64,000 nt of DNA from an uncultured Eubacteriales bacterium. GTDB lineage: Bacteria; Bacillota; Clostridia; Oscillospirales; Oscillospiraceae. The notes beneath the pieces are model-generated. The model was not told the DNA's origin, ran no database searches, and saw only the letters and a program-made list of their open reading frames with translations. The stretch spans positions 1 through 64,000 of the forward strand of contig CABSBF010000002.1 of the NCBI GenBank assembly GCA_902475855.1, written 5' to 3'. The position numbers were made by a program, and so were the translations under genes. Below are positions 1 through 9,700 of the stretch, in pieces (within the stretch, counting starts at the first letter, position 1; each line of letters opens with the position of its first letter).

Positions 1-417
1 TTTGCGAATTTTTGGATACTCAATTTCTTTTACGGGGTTTTCCGTAAGTTGCTTGGTGCGGACAGTCAGATATTTATAGAAGGACTTGACCGCTGACAGC
101 TTGCGCGCACGCGCAGCAGAACCGATCCCGGGATTCAGCGACTCGGCTGAAACGCGGTCATTGGCAAGATAGGACAGGAAATCAAAAATATCAGTAATAG
201 TTATCGTTTTTATAAAATTCAGATCGATAGTTCTGATTTGGATCTCATCCAAAGGTGTGGTATATGGCATTTCATTTTTCACCAGAACCATAAAGCGCAG
301 AAACATCCGCAGATCAAGGTAGTATTCCTGAATCGTCTTCTGAGACTGACCCTTGATCGTTTCATGATAAGATAGAAACTCGCGTAGAATCTGGGGACAG
401 TCCGTATAGCGTTACAT
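1..417 (-). pseudogene. XerC-like tyrosine recombinase, 5' part, stop at codon 2, cut by window edge
   Basis: The minus strand encodes an N-terminal core-binding (SAM-like) domain of a tyrosine recombinase. It reads RYTDCPQILREFLSYHE, then TIKGQSQKTIQEYYLDLR, then ARARKLSAVKSFYKYL and ENPVKEIEYPK. This is the arrangement of clostridial XerC-type proteins, which bind and strand-exchange DNA with a C-terminal catalytic domain that would lie beyond base 1. A strong AAGGAGG (433-427) sits 9 nt before ATG (417-415), but the next codon is TAA (414-412); the frame is then open to the window edge. The next in-frame ATG lies about 36 codons in and would lose the first helices. Either this is a fresh nonsense mutation, a sequencing error, or initiation uses a non-standard codon. 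The catalytic half cannot be judged. Confidence 0.75.
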
Positions 418-433
418 ATAGCAAAGCCTCCTT

Positions 434-912
434 AAACCGGCGTCGAAGATACATCAACCGCTAAGTCTCCATTCACATCAAGCAGCCGCAGTAATAAAAT
501 GTAATAAAATAGGAATTGATCTTCAATGAAGTAACAATCCTCAGGAATGAGCTCCAGCAGGAATAATGCTAACATCAGGAAGTGTAGAGACAAGGAATGA
601 TGTTTGACAGCAGCAGCGAAATGCGGCTGTAAAAACAATGACGGTATTCGGCTGCAAAAACATTGTAACACACAATAATGCAAATTTCAAGCAGCGAACG
701 CAACAAAATTTTTATTTTGTTGCGTTCAGCGGAGCCGAATAAAGCGCGACCGCCGCAACAAAATACTCGTTTTGTTGGCGTTCACTGAACCACTGTTTGA
801 GGCGCTTGGCTCACGGCAGTCAGGCTGCACTTCCCTGAACTGCTTTTTATAGTTTTGGTTTTTCGCTCCACAATTTTCTTGCAACTTACATGTGCTCCGA
901 TCAGGATCGGCA
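434..912. other. Non-coding stretch between recombinase fragment and nucleosidase gene
   Basis: No convincing gene. A minus-strand open frame at 432-683 lacks any recognisable domain, has unusual composition (many Leu, Phe, His) and overlaps the recombinase ribosome-binding site, so it is not called. Two related hairpins are listed separately. The rest shows nothing I recognise. Confidence 0.5.
696..780. repeat. Two tandem related hairpins with CAACAAAA/TTTTGTTG arms
   Basis: At 696-727 GAACGCAACAAAA is followed by a short T-rich loop and its inverted copy ending TTTTGTTGCGTTC, about 14 paired bases. At 751-780 a second hairpin uses the same core (CAACAAAA ... TTTTGTTG) with a six-base loop and a GC clamp. 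Neither ends in a clear T run, so terminator function is uncertain. The shared core suggests a small duplicated palindromic element. Confidence 0.5.
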
Positions 913-941
913 TTGACCCATGCGCACAGCTATGCTATAAT
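913..941 (+). promoter_or_regulatory. Sigma-A-type promoter of the nucleosidase gene
   Basis: TTGACC at 913-918 and TATAAT at 936-941 are separated by 17 bases, an almost ideal housekeeping promoter 42 bases before the start codon at 983. Confidence 0.75.
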
Positions 942-982
942 TTTTATTGTCAGGCAAATTCACACTCTGCGGAGGAACCAAA

Positions 983-1660
983 ATGAAACGAATTGGTCTT
1001 GTTGTTGCGGTTGAACTGGATTCCATCTACAGAAAATTCGGTGCTCCCGAGGAAACTCTCCCCTGCCGCGCCTATCAGGTTCTGCGCTATACCATCGCCG
1101 GGAATCCTCTTTTTGTTGCAGAATGCGGTGCCGGTGAAATCGGAGCGGCCGCAGCCACGCAACTTCTGATTTCCAAATTCGATGTCGACTTAATTTTGAA
1201 TTTTGGTGTTGTCGGCGGCTTGACCGAGGAGTTTACTGTCCATCATTCCTGTGTGGTCAAGAGTGTCGTCCACTATGCTTATGACGTTTCCCAAGCAGAT
1301 CTCTGTCAGTCAGGCCGCTATGACGAATATCCGGACACATTTATCCCAACAGATGATGTGCTCCGCCGTTTTGCACTGGAGAAAAGCCCGGAGCTTTGTG
1401 AGGCAATCTGTGCTTCTGCGGATAAATTTGTTGGAAATCCGGAGGAAAAAGCCGACCTTCACCGCCGTTTCGGTGCACAAATCTGTGATATGGAGTCTGC
1501 CGGAATCCTTCTGACCTGCATCCGGAATCATGTTCCCTGCCTGATGCTGAAGATGGTCTCTGACGGTATTTCCGGCGGTGCAGAGGAGTTTTTTCGTGAA
1601 CTTGAGCGCGCTTCCGATCGCTGTGCGGATATTCTGGATGCAATACTGCGGGAATTTTGA
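983..1660 (+). CDS. 5'-methylthioadenosine/S-adenosylhomocysteine nucleosidase family protein
   Basis: A 225-residue purine/nucleoside phosphorylase-superfamily (PNP_UDP_1) protein. Enzymes of this family cleave the glycosidic bond of MTA or SAH, releasing adenine for methionine salvage and methyl-cycle clean-up in the cytoplasm. Visible hallmarks are an N-terminal Glu in VVAVELDS (E11), the glycine-rich ECGAGEIGAAAAT segment, the DMESAG motif (E171, substrate ribose contact) and VSDGISG with the general-acid position D194. The start at 983 has GGAGGA seven bases upstream; an upstream TTG at 947 would have no such site. Length fits MtnN (about 230 aa). It is monocistronic, between a strong promoter and a hairpin terminator. 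Sequence alone does not exclude a related nucleosidase such as futalosine hydrolase. Confidence 0.8.
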   Translation: MKRIGLVVAVELDSIYRKFGAPEETLPCRAYQVLRYTIAGNPLFVAECGAGEIGAAAATQLLISKFDVDLILNFGVVGGLTEEFTVHHSCVVKSVVHYAYDVSQADLCQSGRYDEYPDTFIPTDDVLRRFALEKSPELCEAICASADKFVGNPEEKADLHRRFGAQICDMESAGILLTCIRNHVPCLMLKMVSDGISGGAEEFFRELERASDRCADILDAILREF

Positions 1661-1679
1661 TTCCACTGCAATTCAAATT

Positions 1680-1706
1680 GCGTCGGTGAAGCTTTTTCAT
1701 CGACGC
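1680..1706 (+). terminator. Hairpin terminator after the nucleosidase gene
   Basis: GCGTCGGTGAA pairs with TTCATCGACGC around a short loop, starting 20 bases after the stop codon. A T-rich stretch (CTTGATTTTTTCT) follows a few bases later and overlaps the next promoter. Confidence 0.65.
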
Positions 1707-1711
1707 ACCTC

Positions 1712-1740
1712 TTGATTTTTTCTCCGGATTGTGATATACT
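1712..1740 (+). promoter_or_regulatory. Promoter of the antiporter leader
   Basis: TTGATT (1712-1717) and TATACT (1735-1740) with a 17-base spacer. Transcription would start near 1747, giving a leader of about 180 bases before the antiporter start codon. Confidence 0.65.
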
Positions 1741-1746
1741 ATTTTG

Positions 1747-1896
1747 CACTTGAAGGAGTAATTTGCGCATTTATGCGTGATATGTCGACATCCTGGCGTA
1801 TAGCCTGGCATATCTTAATTAATGAGACTCATGTGCAATTTGATCGTTGTGCTTGCAGTCTTTCGTGTATGGACCGTACTCCATGCACTTTTTTTA
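1747..1896 (+). promoter_or_regulatory. Riboswitch-like attenuator leader ending in an intrinsic terminator
   Basis: The 3' end is a textbook intrinsic terminator: GTGTATGGA (1865-1873) pairs with TCCATGCAC (1880-1888), followed by seven T. Upstream, GGAGTA at 1755-1760 is complementary to TACTCC at 1877-1882, which overlaps the terminator 3' arm, so the two pairings exclude each other. Between them lie small helices such as CGCA/TGCG near 1767-1779 and ATGAG/CTCAT. The terminator sits upstream of the start codon at 1927, so read-through must be controlled. The layout is that of a transcriptional riboswitch or other attenuator. I cannot assign it to a known class; a metal-ion ligand is a guess from the downstream transporter. 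Confidence 0.55.
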
Positions 1897-1926
1897 TACC
1901 AATGTTAAGATTGCGGAGGAATCTCT

Positions 1927-2964
1927 ATGGAAACAGTTTTGATGTACACTTTGTTCCTGATCGGTGTTGTTCTCATCGTCAAGGGGGGCGACTGGTTCGT
2001 TGACGGTGCTGTCTGGGTTGCGGAAGTAACCAGAATCCCGCGCTTCATCATCGGTGCAACCATCATCAGCCTTGCCACGACCTTACCGGAAATCATCGTC
2101 TCCACCATCGCGGCGATAGACGGCCACAGTATTCTCGCCTCCGGCGTCGGAGATTACGTTGCCGCCTCACAGGGCAAGGTCGGCATGGCCATCGGAAATG
2201 GCATTGGTTCTGTAATCTGCAACACGGCGATGATCTTGGCAATCGGAATTGTTTTCCTTCCGATAGCGATCAAACGGAAGGATTTTGCCCCCAAAGCCAT
2301 CCTTCTCATCGCAGCAATGACGGCGCTGTTTCTCTTCTCTATGAACGGTTCCTTCTCCATCGCCGGTGCGGTTGTTTTGCTGCTTATTTTTGCGCTCTAT
2401 ATTTTTGAGAATATCCGTTCTGCAAAAGCGGATCCTTCCGAATCTGCCGCCGCGCGGCCCGCGACCGACAGAAAATCTGTCATCACCAACATTCTCCGCG
2501 TCATCTTCGGCGCTGCCGGCATCGTCGTTGGTTCCCAGCTTCTGGTCAATAACGGCAGCAAAATTGCAGCCTCCTGGGGCGTTTCCGAATCGATTATCGG
2601 CGTAACGCTCGTTGCAGTCGGCACTTCCCTACCGGAACTGGTAACTGCCATTGCCTCCATCGTAAAAAAGCAGTCCTCCATGTCCGTCGGCAATGTCATC
2701 GGCGCCAATGTGATTGATACTACGCTCATTCTCGCTGTTTGCTCCTTTGTCTACGGCGGCAATCTTCCGGTCTCCGCGCAGAATATCTATCTGGACTTTC
2801 CGGTAGCTATTCTTGTTTCGCTCATTGCCCTTGTACCGACCATCATTCATAAGAAATTCAGTCGCTGGCAGGGTGTCATCCTGCTTATGATCTACGCGGC
2901 ATACCTGGTCATTGTCGTGGCAGGGCTCGGCTGGTATCTTTCCCTTTTCGGCATCTCCGCCTGA
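1927..2964 (+). CDS. CaCA-family Na+/Ca2+ (cation) antiporter, YrbG-like
   Basis: A 345-residue, strongly hydrophobic protein of about ten membrane segments. It has the two inverted alpha-repeats that define the Ca2+:cation antiporter superfamily: GATIISLATTLPEI near residues 43-56 and GVTLVAVGTSLPELV near 222-236. The Glu residues of the two LPE motifs form the cation site in this family. A charged cytoplasmic loop (about residues 160-185) separates the halves. It probably exchanges Na+ or H+ for Ca2+ or another divalent ion; the true substrate cannot be read from sequence. GGAGGA precedes the ATG by a normal distance. Expression is probably gated by the upstream terminator. The gene stands alone. 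Confidence 0.88.
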   Translation: METVLMYTLFLIGVVLIVKGGDWFVDGAVWVAEVTRIPRFIIGATIISLATTLPEIIVSTIAAIDGHSILASGVGDYVAASQGKVGMAIGNGIGSVICNTAMILAIGIVFLPIAIKRKDFAPKAILLIAAMTALFLFSMNGSFSIAGAVVLLLIFALYIFENIRSAKADPSESAAARPATDRKSVITNILRVIFGAAGIVVGSQLLVNNGSKIAASWGVSESIIGVTLVAVGTSLPELVTAIASIVKKQSSMSVGNVIGANVIDTTLILAVCSFVYGGNLPVSAQNIYLDFPVAILVSLIALVPTIIHKKFSRWQGVILLMIYAAYLVIVVAGLGWYLSLFGISA

Positions 2965-3039
2965 GCAAATATCATTGCACATCCGGCACAAATCCTTTTT
3001 CCCGTTCACGCTCACAAACGCAATTATAAGTAACGCGCT

Positions 3040-3095
3040 ATGCTTCCTCCGTGAGAGACAGTGAAAAAACAAACTGCCAAACACGGAGGAAGCAT
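3040..3095. repeat. 14-bp perfect inverted repeat occluding a ribosome-binding site
   Basis: ATGCTTCCTCCGTG at 3040-3053 is exactly inverted at 3082-3095, with a 28-base loop. The right arm contains the GGAGGA Shine-Dalgarno sequence of the transposase-like start codon at 3100. In a transcript entering from upstream the site would be buried in the hairpin, as in insertion sequences that silence translation from read-through transcripts. Confidence 0.7.
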
Positions 3096-3099
3096 TTCT

Positions 3100-3324
3100 A
3101 TGTCGGGAAGGCAAAACTTGAGCGTAGAAAAGAAGGAAAAGATCGTCAAGAGAAATCTGACAGGAGAAGTTATCATAAGCGAGGCGGCCGCAGAGGTCGG
3201 CATGGATCGGGACACACTGCAAGGTGATGCATGCAGTATTTTACATTTCCAAAGTGTTTTACAACTTGACAATAGAGTTAATCTGAAAATGCTGTATATC
3301 GCTCTACGTGCTGCTCCCATCTAG
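3100..3324 (+). mobile_element. Remnant of an IS3-type orfA (transposase helix-turn-helix)
   Basis: From ATG 3100 the frame begins MSGRQNLSVEKKEKIVKR, continues LTGEVIISEAAAEVGMDRDT and matches the N-terminal helix-turn-helix of IS3-family OrfA proteins (tri-helix, about 40 residues). After about base 3222 the similarity stops: the expected arginine/tryptophan-rich third helix is replaced by unrelated sequence ending at 3324. No orfB with a DDE catalytic domain follows. I read it as a truncated insertion-sequence relic, or possibly a small free-standing DNA-binding protein. Confidence 0.5.
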
Positions 3325-3511
3325 TCGTCGTTCGCTCAGCGCGCCTATCGAAATGTGCCTGCGGGAGGCCTTTGCGTGCATGGCGACTTCATCTGCAACT
3401 AATCTGTACGCTGTTAACTCTGCAATCATCACTACATTGATTGATAGCAGCTTGCAATAATGCACCGTAACAGGTTGCTATGCAATTTGAAGGTGAATGG
3501 TAGCGAGACAT
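3325..3511. other. Non-coding sequence after the IS remnant
   Basis: No open frame with a recognisable product and no hairpin of note on either strand. It may be decayed flank of the inserted element. Confidence 0.4.
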
Positions 3512-3530
3512 TTTGTACATATTGTACAAA
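3512..3530. promoter_or_regulatory. Perfect 8-bp dyad, operator-like
   Basis: TTTGTACA TAT TGTACAAA is a perfect inverted repeat with a three-base centre, about 40-100 bases upstream of the candidate GH85 promoters. Symmetry and size suit a dimeric repressor site. No regulator gene lies adjacent. Confidence 0.45.
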
Positions 3531-3565
3531 TTTTGCTTCCTGTTTTTTACAGCCGATGTATCCTT

Positions 3566-3622
3566 TTGGGGAATCCATGTTTCCTTTCTATACTATCTTT
3601 CCCCGCTGAAATCCAATATAAT
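3566..3622 (+). promoter_or_regulatory. Candidate promoters of the GH85 gene
   Basis: Two overlapping possibilities: TTGGGG (3566-3571) with TATACT (3589-3594), spacer 17; and a TATAAT at 3617-3622 with only a weak -35. The second would start transcription near 3629, just where the candidate structured leader begins. Confidence 0.4.
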
Positions 3623-3630
3623 ATGGTATA

Positions 3631-3715
3631 GCAGTAAAGATTTGCGTTTTCTCCGTGAGCGGTGACCTTCCGAAATCGAAATAGATCCGTAAAGCGTAAA
3701 AACGCGGTCAACTGC
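3631..3715 (+). promoter_or_regulatory. Candidate pseudoknotted 5' leader of the GH85 gene
   Basis: Three complementary pairs fit together: GCAGT (3631-3635) with ACTGC (3711-3715), GCGTTTT (3644-3650) with AAAACGC (3699-3705), and TGACC (3663-3667) with GGTCA (3706-3710). The last two cross, giving an H-type pseudoknot whose 3' strands are contiguous and could stack. I match it to no known riboswitch or ribozyme family, and chance complementarity is possible. Confidence 0.35.
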
Positions 3716-3725
3716 CGAAATTTTT

Positions 3726-6700
3726 GTGGGTCCAAAAAAACGAAAAAGAGAAAATGAATTGAAACTGTCATTTCTCAAGAAAACGGCTTCACTCGTCTGT
3801 ATCCTTGCGATGTTTATCGGCTGCTTTGCCGGCCTGACATTCACCGCAACGGCTGCCGGCGCAGTGCTGGGCTACTGGCCTGAGCCACTGGCAATTCCGA
3901 ATCAGTTCTACTATGAGAACGAAACACTCCAGCCCTATGGAACGTGTTTCCTCATTGACGAGCTGAAAAACTGGAGCCCCGACAACGATCCCGATGCCCG
4001 CTATAACCGTGGCGCTATTCCGCTGCGCGACCGCTGGATGGGACCGAATGTCAACCCGCTGGCTTCCCGCGACGCGAAAGTCATGCCGCTTGCTATGGCG
4101 AATGCCCGCGCAAGTGAGGCGCCCTCTCAGGGCGGCGATGGCGATTTTGTCTACGCGTTCAACAACTTCCAGTATGTTGACATCTACAACTTCTGGGGCG
4201 GCTCTTCCGGAGAAGGCCCGATCGCAATCCCCTCTCCTGAAGTGATCGACTCCGCTCACCGCAACGGCGTTCCGGCAACCGGCACCATCTTCATCCCCTG
4301 GGGCGACGGTGCATACGGCAGCCAGTTCGTCAGAGAAATGGTCGAGAAGGACGCTGAAGGCCATTACATCGCTGCGGACAAGCTGATTGAGATTGCACAG
4401 TACTATGGATTTGATGGTTACATCTTCAACGCCGAGTCCGGCACTGGCGTGGCAGGCTTCAAGGACTTCCTGGCCTACCTCCAGAAGAACAAGCCGGATA
4501 ACTTCACCATCACCTGGTACAACGGTTCCGGCTCCGTCGGCACCGGCAGCATCAACTCCTGGATGCAGGACGGCAACACCCGTATCACCGACGAATGGTG
4601 GCTCGACATGTCCGGCAGCGGCTACATGAAGAGCTCGATTGAAGCTGCTCAGCAGACCGGCGTCAATCCCTGGAACATCCACTCCACTTGGGAATACTGG
4701 CCCATGAAGAGCAACGCCAAGGGCGGCCGCTATCAGGCTCGTCTGGGAGCCGATGGCATCCTGACCTGCTCCCTCGGCATTCTGGCTCCGACCACTTCCC
4801 TGACCACCTCCAAGTCCTCCGACGAATTCATCAACGAGCAGGATCAGTTCCTCTGGGTCAGCCCGGACCGCGATCCTTCCTCCACCTACCGTCCGGAATA
4901 TGAATTCTGCGGATTCTCTCATCTGGTTGCAGACCGCACTCCGGTCATCGGCACCGACTTCGTTACGACCTTTACCACCGGTAACGGCTACAAGTTCTAC
5001 GAAGACGGCAAGGTCGTCGGCAAGGATGAGAAGGGTTGGTTCAACCGCTCCCTGACCGATGTTCTGCCGACATGGCGCTGGATCATCGACACGGAAGGCA
5101 AGAAGATCAACGCGAAGATCGACTTTGACGATGCATGGTATGCCGGCACTTCCATGAAGCTCTACGGCGACATGGATGCAAACAAGGCCAACCACGTCAA
5201 GCTTTACAGCTGCCAGCTGGACCTCACGGCAGCTTCCAAGTTCTCCATTACCTACAAGACCGCAACTCCCGGCGTGGATCTGTCCATGGGTCTCTGCTTC
5301 GGCGATACCTATGACGATGCGAACTTCAAGTTCTATCCCGTCACCACGACTGCCAACGGCGAATGGACGACTGCTACCGTCGACCTCTCCGCTGATGCCG
5401 GCAAGCGTGCGATTGCGATTTCTCTGAAGCTCAACGCTCCGGAAGGCGTCAACGGCTATGCTCTGAACGTTGGCCGTATGGCGTTCACCACCAACGAGAC
5501 GGCTCCCGCCGCCACGACGAAGGTTACCCTTGACGAAGTGATCTATCCGACCGATAAGACCATGGAAGCAAGAGTTTACTGGAATGCAGCTCCCAATGCC
5601 TTTATGTACCGCATCCATCGCATTCATGCCGACGGTCGCAGAGAATTCGTCGGTGCGACTCCGTCCGATGCGTTCTACCTTGGCAGCTTTACGAAGGAAG
5701 CAGGCGAAAAGACCTGCAAGTTCGAAATCACCTCCTACTCCGAGAACGGCATCAAGGGCGGCACGACCTCCTTTGAGATCGACTGGCCGACCGAGGTGAA
5801 GGACGGCTTCGTCCCCTACTTCGAAGAAGGCGAAAACATCGCTCTGAAGAAGCCCGCTGTTTCCAGCGTCAGAACCGCAAGTGACGGCTCTGCTCACCTG
5901 CTGAACGACGGTGTTATTCCTCAGTCCAAGTGGTGCGCCGACACGACCCGCGGCTACGCCGTTATCGACCTTGGCGAGAACAAGACCATCCAGCGCTGGG
6001 TTGTCTACCACGCCAACTGTAAGGGCGCCGGCGAAAGCCCCGACATGAACACTGTTGGCTTCGACCTGCAGTACGCGAAGGACGACGGCAAGCCGATGCT
6101 GACCGGCGACAATGACGAAAGCAGACGCCGCGTCGCTGCCCTGTCCTATACTGTTGCTGACGTTGTCCAGAACAACAAGCAGGACGTGACCGACCGCAAC
6201 CTGGATGCTCCGATCACTGGCAGATACATCAAGCTGAACGTCACCCAGAGTGATAACTCCGCTTGGAAGGCAATCCGTATCTACGAGTTCGAGCTCTATG
6301 AGAAGGCTGCGATCTGCAACACCGCTTCCCCGCTCGAGCGCAATGTCACCGTAAAGAACAATGTTGGCGCGACCGATACTGTCGTGATCGACAATGTTCC
6401 CATGCTCTATTCTTCCGGCACCTATGGCGATAAGAACGGTGTGTTCCATCCGGACACCGGCAAGGTTCGCCTGTTCAAGGATCTGACCACTACGGAGCCG
6501 TTTGCCGTTGTCAACTGCACGCAGCCGACCGAAGGCTACAAGCAGCGCGGCGTCGGTATTGCCGAGTTCAGCAATCTTGAGCTTGACCCGAACGGCGGCC
6601 GTCTGTACTATGACGTCCTCGACGGCTCCGGCGGCGAAGTGAAGAACAGCCGTCGTGCAAGCGTTGCCTATGCTCCCGAGACCGGCAGGCCCTGCGCTGA

Positions 6701-9700
6701 GCCCACCGTCACGCTGACTCGCACGACCGCAGGTAAGCAGCTCAGAAAGCAGTACGCCACCTTCACCGCCACCGGTGTTGAGGAAGGCGCAGTCATCAAG
6801 ATCTTTGCAAACGAGAATTCCAAGAGCCCCATCCTGCACACGCTTCCGGCAAAGGCCGACGGCATCATTACCCAGAGCCGTGTCCCGCTGGACAAGACCG
6901 GCGGCACCGTCTATTATGAAGTTCATAAGGAAGGCAAGCCGGATTCCAAGCGCTTTACTGTCAAGTACGACAACCCGATGAATCTGACCGCTGATCTCAA
7001 CGGCCTGAACGAACTGATCACCATGTGCGCTGCCATCAACGAGGCAGACTGCACCACCGAAACCTGGCCCGCATTTGCCGCTGCTCTGAGCTCCGCAAGA
7101 ACCGTTGCAGCCGGCACGCCCAACGGCACTGAGGCTGAAGCCGCACGCGCCGCTCTGGCAAAGGCCTATGCAAAGCTCCGCTTCAAGAACAGCGCACAGC
7201 GCCTCGGCGAACTGTGCGAGAAGTTCGAAGCTGAGTATCAGAAAAACCACTACACTGCGGATTCCTTCAAGAACTTCTCCGATACCCTGAAGCAGGCGAA
7301 GGCTATGGTTGCCGGCTATGACAGCAGCGGCTACCAGGTCGAGCAGATGCGCATCAAGCTGGAAGCTGCGGTTCGCGGCCTTGTGGAAGGCAGCGGCGGC
7401 GTTACGGCTGTTGTCGTTACTCCTGCTACCGTCACTCTGGATAAGGGCAACACCGGATTCCAGTTCACTGCTACGGTCGAGGGCGAAGGCGAGATCTCTC
7501 AGGATGTCACCTGGTCCATCTCCGGCAATGAGCATGAATTTACTCAGATTACCGAGGAAGGCAAGTTCTACGTCAGCCCGCAGGAAACTGCCGCAAAGGT
7601 GGTTGTTACCGCTACCTCCGTCACTGATCCTACTGTCAGCGGCAAGGCAATCGTTACCGTTAACGGCAACGGCGGCGCTACTACCGGCACCGTGACCAAG
7701 GTTGTTGTCTCCCCCGCTACCGCAACTGTGGATAAGGGCAACACCGGTTTCGCATTCACCGCTACGGTCGAAGGCGAAGGCGACTTCTCCCAGGATGTTA
7801 CCTGGACCGTTTCCGGTAATTCCAGCGACTTCACCCGTATGACCGATAACAAGCTCGTCATCGGTTCTGAAGAAACGGCTGCTAAGCTGACCGTCACCGC
7901 TACCTCCGTTACCGATCCCACCGTCAGCGGCAAGGCGATCGTTATCGTCAACGGCAACGGCGGCGAACTCCCGAAGAACGAAAACCTGTCACTGAACGCA
8001 ACGATCGTTGCTTATAACGGCAACAATCTGGGCGCAGCTTCCGGTCCTGAAAAGCTGTTCGACGGCAAGAAGGCCGATGCTGACAATGACAAGTGGTGCG
8101 TCGACGGCAGAGATAAGTGGGTCGCCTTCGACATCGGCGCGGATTCTGAGCTCACTGAGCTGAAGATGTTCCATGCCGGTTTCAACAACGAATGGACCCC
8201 CTCCCCCGGTGCAATCAACACCGCAGCTTATGAGTTCTATGTTCTGGATGAAAGCAAGATCTCCGTTAAGGATCTTCTCAAGAAGAACTACGGTGAGCGC
8301 TGCACCCTGCTGGCTGACAGCAGCTACTGGAAGCCGCTCGTAGCCAAGACCGGCAACAAAGAGAACATTACGACTGACGATCTGACCGGCAAGACTGGCC
8401 GCATCTTCAAGATCAACATCAGCCAGACTGACTCTACCGGCTGGAGCCCCTGCGTCCGCCTGTATGAGCTTGAGCTCTACGGCGTTAAGGGTGAGCTGCC
8501 TCCCCCAGAGATCACCATTTCCATCACTCCCGAGACCATGCAGGTCAGCACCGTCCCCGGCCAGAAGGGCCAGTTCACTGCAACCGTAGAAGGCACGTCG
8601 AACGTTGATGTTTCCTGGAGCATCTCCGGCAACGTCAGCGAGAACACCATGATCACGAACGGTCAGCTCTTCATCGGCGAAGGCGAGAAGGCAGGTACCC
8701 TGACGGTTACCGCTACCTCTGTTGCTGACCCGACCAAGAAGGCAACCGCAACGGTCACGGTCTTTGAGCCGACTTACGAGATCAAGGTGAACGAATCCGT
8801 GAAGAACGGCACAATCGTCCCGAGCGCCAATGAGGCTACCGAGGGAACCGAAATCACCCTCACCATTACTCCGGATACCGGCTATCGTCTGCGCACCGGC
8901 ACTCTGACCTTTAACGGCACCGCCATCGAAGGCAAGAGCTTCAAGATGCCCGGCGAAACGGCCTACATCAATGCGGAGTTCGTGAAGATTTCCGTCCTGC
9001 AGGCTGCCATCGGCAATGCCGAGGGCCTCGAAGGCAACGCATACACCTCCACCACTTGGGCTGGACTGACGCAGAAGCTCGCAGCTGCTAAGGCGGTTCT
9101 GAACGAAACCGGCTCCAGCCAGGAGCAGATTGATGCAGCAGCCAATGCTCTGCAGGCTGCGCAGGATGCCCTGCTCCGCCGCGGCGATAAGACCGCTCTG
9201 AACGCTCTGATCGCTGAAGTGGAAGCTCTCAAGGAAGAAACCTACACTCCCGCTACCTGGTCCGGCCTGGCTGACAAGCTGGCTGCTGCGAAGAAGGTTG
9301 CCGGCGATCCCGATGCGCTGCAGCTTGCTATCGACAGCGCGAAGGACGCTCTGGCCGAAGCAAAGGCTGCTCTGGTTGCCCGCGCAGACAAGGATGCCCT
9401 CAAGAAGCTGATCGCTGAGGTCGAAACTCTCGACGAAAAGGCTTACACGAGCGCTTCCTGGAAGCCCCTTTCCGATGCACTCGCTGCCGCGAAGACGGTT
9501 GACGCTGATGCAAATGCAACGCAGGCCGCTGTTGAAGATGCTGTCAAGGCTCTGAACGCTGCCAAGAAGGCACTGGTTGCCCGCGCAGACAAGGACGCTC
9601 TGAACAAGCTGATCACCGAGGTCGAAGCTCTCGACGAAAAGGCCTTCACGACGGAATCCTGGAAGAACATTCCCGCGGCTCTCGAAGCTGCGAAGGCTGT

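Noticed and set aside
432..683. 83-codon minus-strand frame upstream of the recombinase
   Set aside because: No domain, odd composition, and its end runs into the recombinase ribosome-binding site.
3631..3715. Assignment of the GH85 leader to a c-di-GMP riboswitch
   Set aside because: The conserved core sequences of class I and class II aptamers are not present.
3789..7535. A 1248-codon open frame antisense to the GH85 gene, and an 804-codon one at 7989-10403
   Set aside because: They are mirror frames produced by the strong AAG/GGC codon bias of the sense gene; no ribosome-binding site, domain or signal, and composition is unlike proteins of the window.
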